Positions 6,987 through 7,655 of a stretch of 7,655 bases of DNA are shown here, in pieces. The stretch lies in assembly GCA_027886795.1 (NCBI GenBank), contig JAPCJU010000053.1:1-7655 (forward strand), given 5' to 3'. The translations under genes and the position numbers were made by a program. The notes beneath the pieces were generated by a model that saw only the letters and a list, made by a program, of their open reading frames with translations, searched no databases and was not told the DNA's origin. The DNA comes from Nitrososphaerota archaeon. GTDB lineage: Archaea > Thermoproteota > Nitrososphaeria > Nitrososphaerales > CADDZS01. Positions within the stretch are counted from its first letter, which is position 1. Each line of letters opens with the position of its first letter.

Positions 6987-6994
6987 TTTTTTAT
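6987..6994 (-). promoter_or_regulatory. candidate TATA box for the SIS isomerase gene
   Basis: Read on the minus strand this is ATAAAAAA, centred about 37 nt before the ATG at 6953. The spacing equals that of the candidate boxes before 1622 and 2808 and would give a leader of about 10 nt. Weak motif on its own. Confidence 0.4.
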
Positions 6995-7071
6995 GCGGAA
7001 TTCATGATTGAATTGAAGCAGACCTAGGCCAATCGTTTCGCTTCAAAAAAGAGGATATACCGTGAAATTCC

Positions 7072-7079
7072 TAAATATT
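7072..7079 (+). promoter_or_regulatory. candidate TATA box for the GHMP kinase gene
   Basis: TAAATATT is centred about 33 nt before the preferred TTG start at 7108, consistent with a near-leaderless archaeal transcript. If the alternative TTG at 7078 were the start, this motif would overlap it and could not be its promoter. Confidence 0.3.
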
Positions 7080-7107
7080 GTCGGTAAAAGACCCAAGCAG
7101 TAAGAAA

Positions 7108-7655
7108 TTGATCATCTCGAGGACTCCGTTTCGCCTCCCACTCGGAGGTGGCGGAACAGACCTTCCTTCTTACTACTCGGAATATGGCGGCTTTTTCATT
7201 TCTGCCGCCATTGACAAGTACATGCATATTGTGCTCAATGATCGCTTCGAGCCCGGAATCAGAGTCAGCTACTCCCGGACAGAGATTGTCGATAACCCGG
7301 AAATGATCGAACACCCTTCTGTGCGAGAAGCTATGAAGCTCTTGGACTTTCGAGAAAGGATCGAAATCATTTCGCTGGCAGATGTTCCGGCATCGACGGG
7401 CCTAGGTTCCTCAGGAAGTTTTACCGTGGGACTTTTGAATGCGCTGTACGCGCACAAGAGGATTACAAAAACTCCGGAGCAGATTGCGGAAGAAGCCTGC
7501 GACATTGCAATGAACCGTTTGCACGAGCCCTCGGGAAAACAGGATGAGTACGCGGCAAGTTTGGGTGGTGTAAAATCGTACGAAATTGATAGGAAGGGCG
7601 TAGTCAAGGCACAAGATCTCGACATTTCAGAAGATTCCCTTGCAGAACTTGAAAG
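7108..7655 (+). CDS. hddA: GHMP kinase, D-glycero-D-manno-heptose 7-phosphate kinase type (3' end outside window)
   Basis: 182 codons are visible, open to the window edge; family members are about 330-350 residues, so around half is seen. From the TTG at 7108 the protein starts MIISRTPFRLPLGGGGTD (1-18), the classic N-terminus of heptose-7-phosphate kinases, followed by SYYSEYGGFFISAAIDKY (21-38), the ATP-loop motif ADVPASTGLGSSGSFTVGLLNAL (91-113) and EPSGKQDEYAASLGG (140-154) with the GKQD segment typical of this group. It should phosphorylate the heptose 7-phosphate made by the divergent isomerase, giving the 1,7-bisphosphate on the way to a GDP- or ADP-heptose. An in-frame TTG at 7078 would add 10 residues; 7108 is preferred from the family N-terminus and the AT-rich box 33 nt before it. 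Related fucose and other sugar kinases share the fold, but the motifs fit the heptose type best. Confidence 0.85.
   Translation, partial: MIISRTPFRLPLGGGGTDLPSYYSEYGGFFISAAIDKYMHIVLNDRFEPGIRVSYSRTEIVDNPEMIEHPSVREAMKLLDFRERIEIISLADVPASTGLGSSGSFTVGLLNALYAHKRITKTPEQIAEEACDIAMNRLHEPSGKQDEYAASLGGVKSYEIDRKGVVKAQDLDISEDSLAELE

Larger units (their letters stand above)
6954..7107. promoter_or_regulatory. divergent promoter region between the heptose genes
   Basis: 154 nt, rich in A and T, serve both genes. Two small inverted repeats lie near the middle: AATTCA (6999-7004) with TGAATT (7009-7014), and TTGAAGC (7013-7019) with GCTTCAA (7040-7046), 20 nt apart. These could be operator halves, but arms of 6-7 bp are expected by chance in AT-rich DNA. 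No small gene is supported here. Confidence 0.45.

Noticed and set aside
7078..7107. Alternative TTG start adding 10 residues to the GHMP kinase
   Set aside because: The family usually begins at MIISRTP, and the AT-rich box at 7072-7079 would fall on this start rather than before it. Kept as a lesser alternative.
7024..7625. Open frames on the minus strand across the kinase region
   Set aside because: The plus strand here encodes an unmistakable GHMP kinase that runs off the window end; the minus frames show only composition-driven sequence.

Overview
The window looks like a piece of a mid-GC archaeal chromosome, most likely a soil or sediment Thermoproteota/Thaumarchaeota-type organism. The basis is indirect. 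Three of the gene starts (1622, 2808, and 6953 on the minus strand) have an AT-rich TATA-like box centred about 37 nt upstream, and most starts lack a clear Shine-Dalgarno. Two genes need TTG starts, and one protein is a Mer-like enzyme of the type that usually uses coenzyme F420. A bacterial source (F420-using Actinobacteria, Chloroflexi, Rokubacteria or similar) is not excluded. No rRNA, tRNA, mobile element or CRISPR was seen.

Left block (1-6252, all plus strand): five closely spaced metabolic genes. They are (i) the 3' three quarters of an old-yellow-enzyme/dienoyl-CoA-reductase-type flavoprotein, (ii) a Gfo/Idh/MocA dehydrogenase, (iii) a Mer-like LLM-class flavin/F420 oxidoreductase, (iv) a second, paralogous Gfo/Idh/MocA dehydrogenase, and (v) an enolase-superfamily protein of the mandelate racemase subgroup. 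Gaps are 60, 58, 12 and 49 nt. The combination (two sugar dehydrogenases, two flavin- or deazaflavin-dependent redox enzymes and one acid-sugar dehydratase/epimerase) reads as a catabolic or modifying pathway for a sugar, cyclitol, glycoside or related hydroxy acid. The substrate cannot be read from the sequence, and no transporter, kinase, aldolase or regulator lies in the window.

Right block (6351-7655): a phosphoheptose-isomerase-like SIS protein (minus strand) diverges from a GHMP kinase of the heptose-7-phosphate kinase type (plus strand, cut by the window end). Together they point to the start of a nucleotide-activated heptose pathway, probably for surface glycans. This block converges on the left one through a 98-nt gap and is probably an independent transcription unit.

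Points worth a second look: the flavoprotein lacks one of the four [4Fe-4S] cysteines (Ala instead) and the usual catalytic Tyr (Thr instead). The second Gfo/Idh protein has a shortened dinucleotide-binding loop. The SIS protein has conservative swaps at two expected metal-site positions. A 23-bp perfect palindrome sits in the last codons of the LLM gene, just upstream of the second dehydrogenase. I see no single feature that proves a new system; the five-gene redox cassette is the best candidate for an undescribed pathway.
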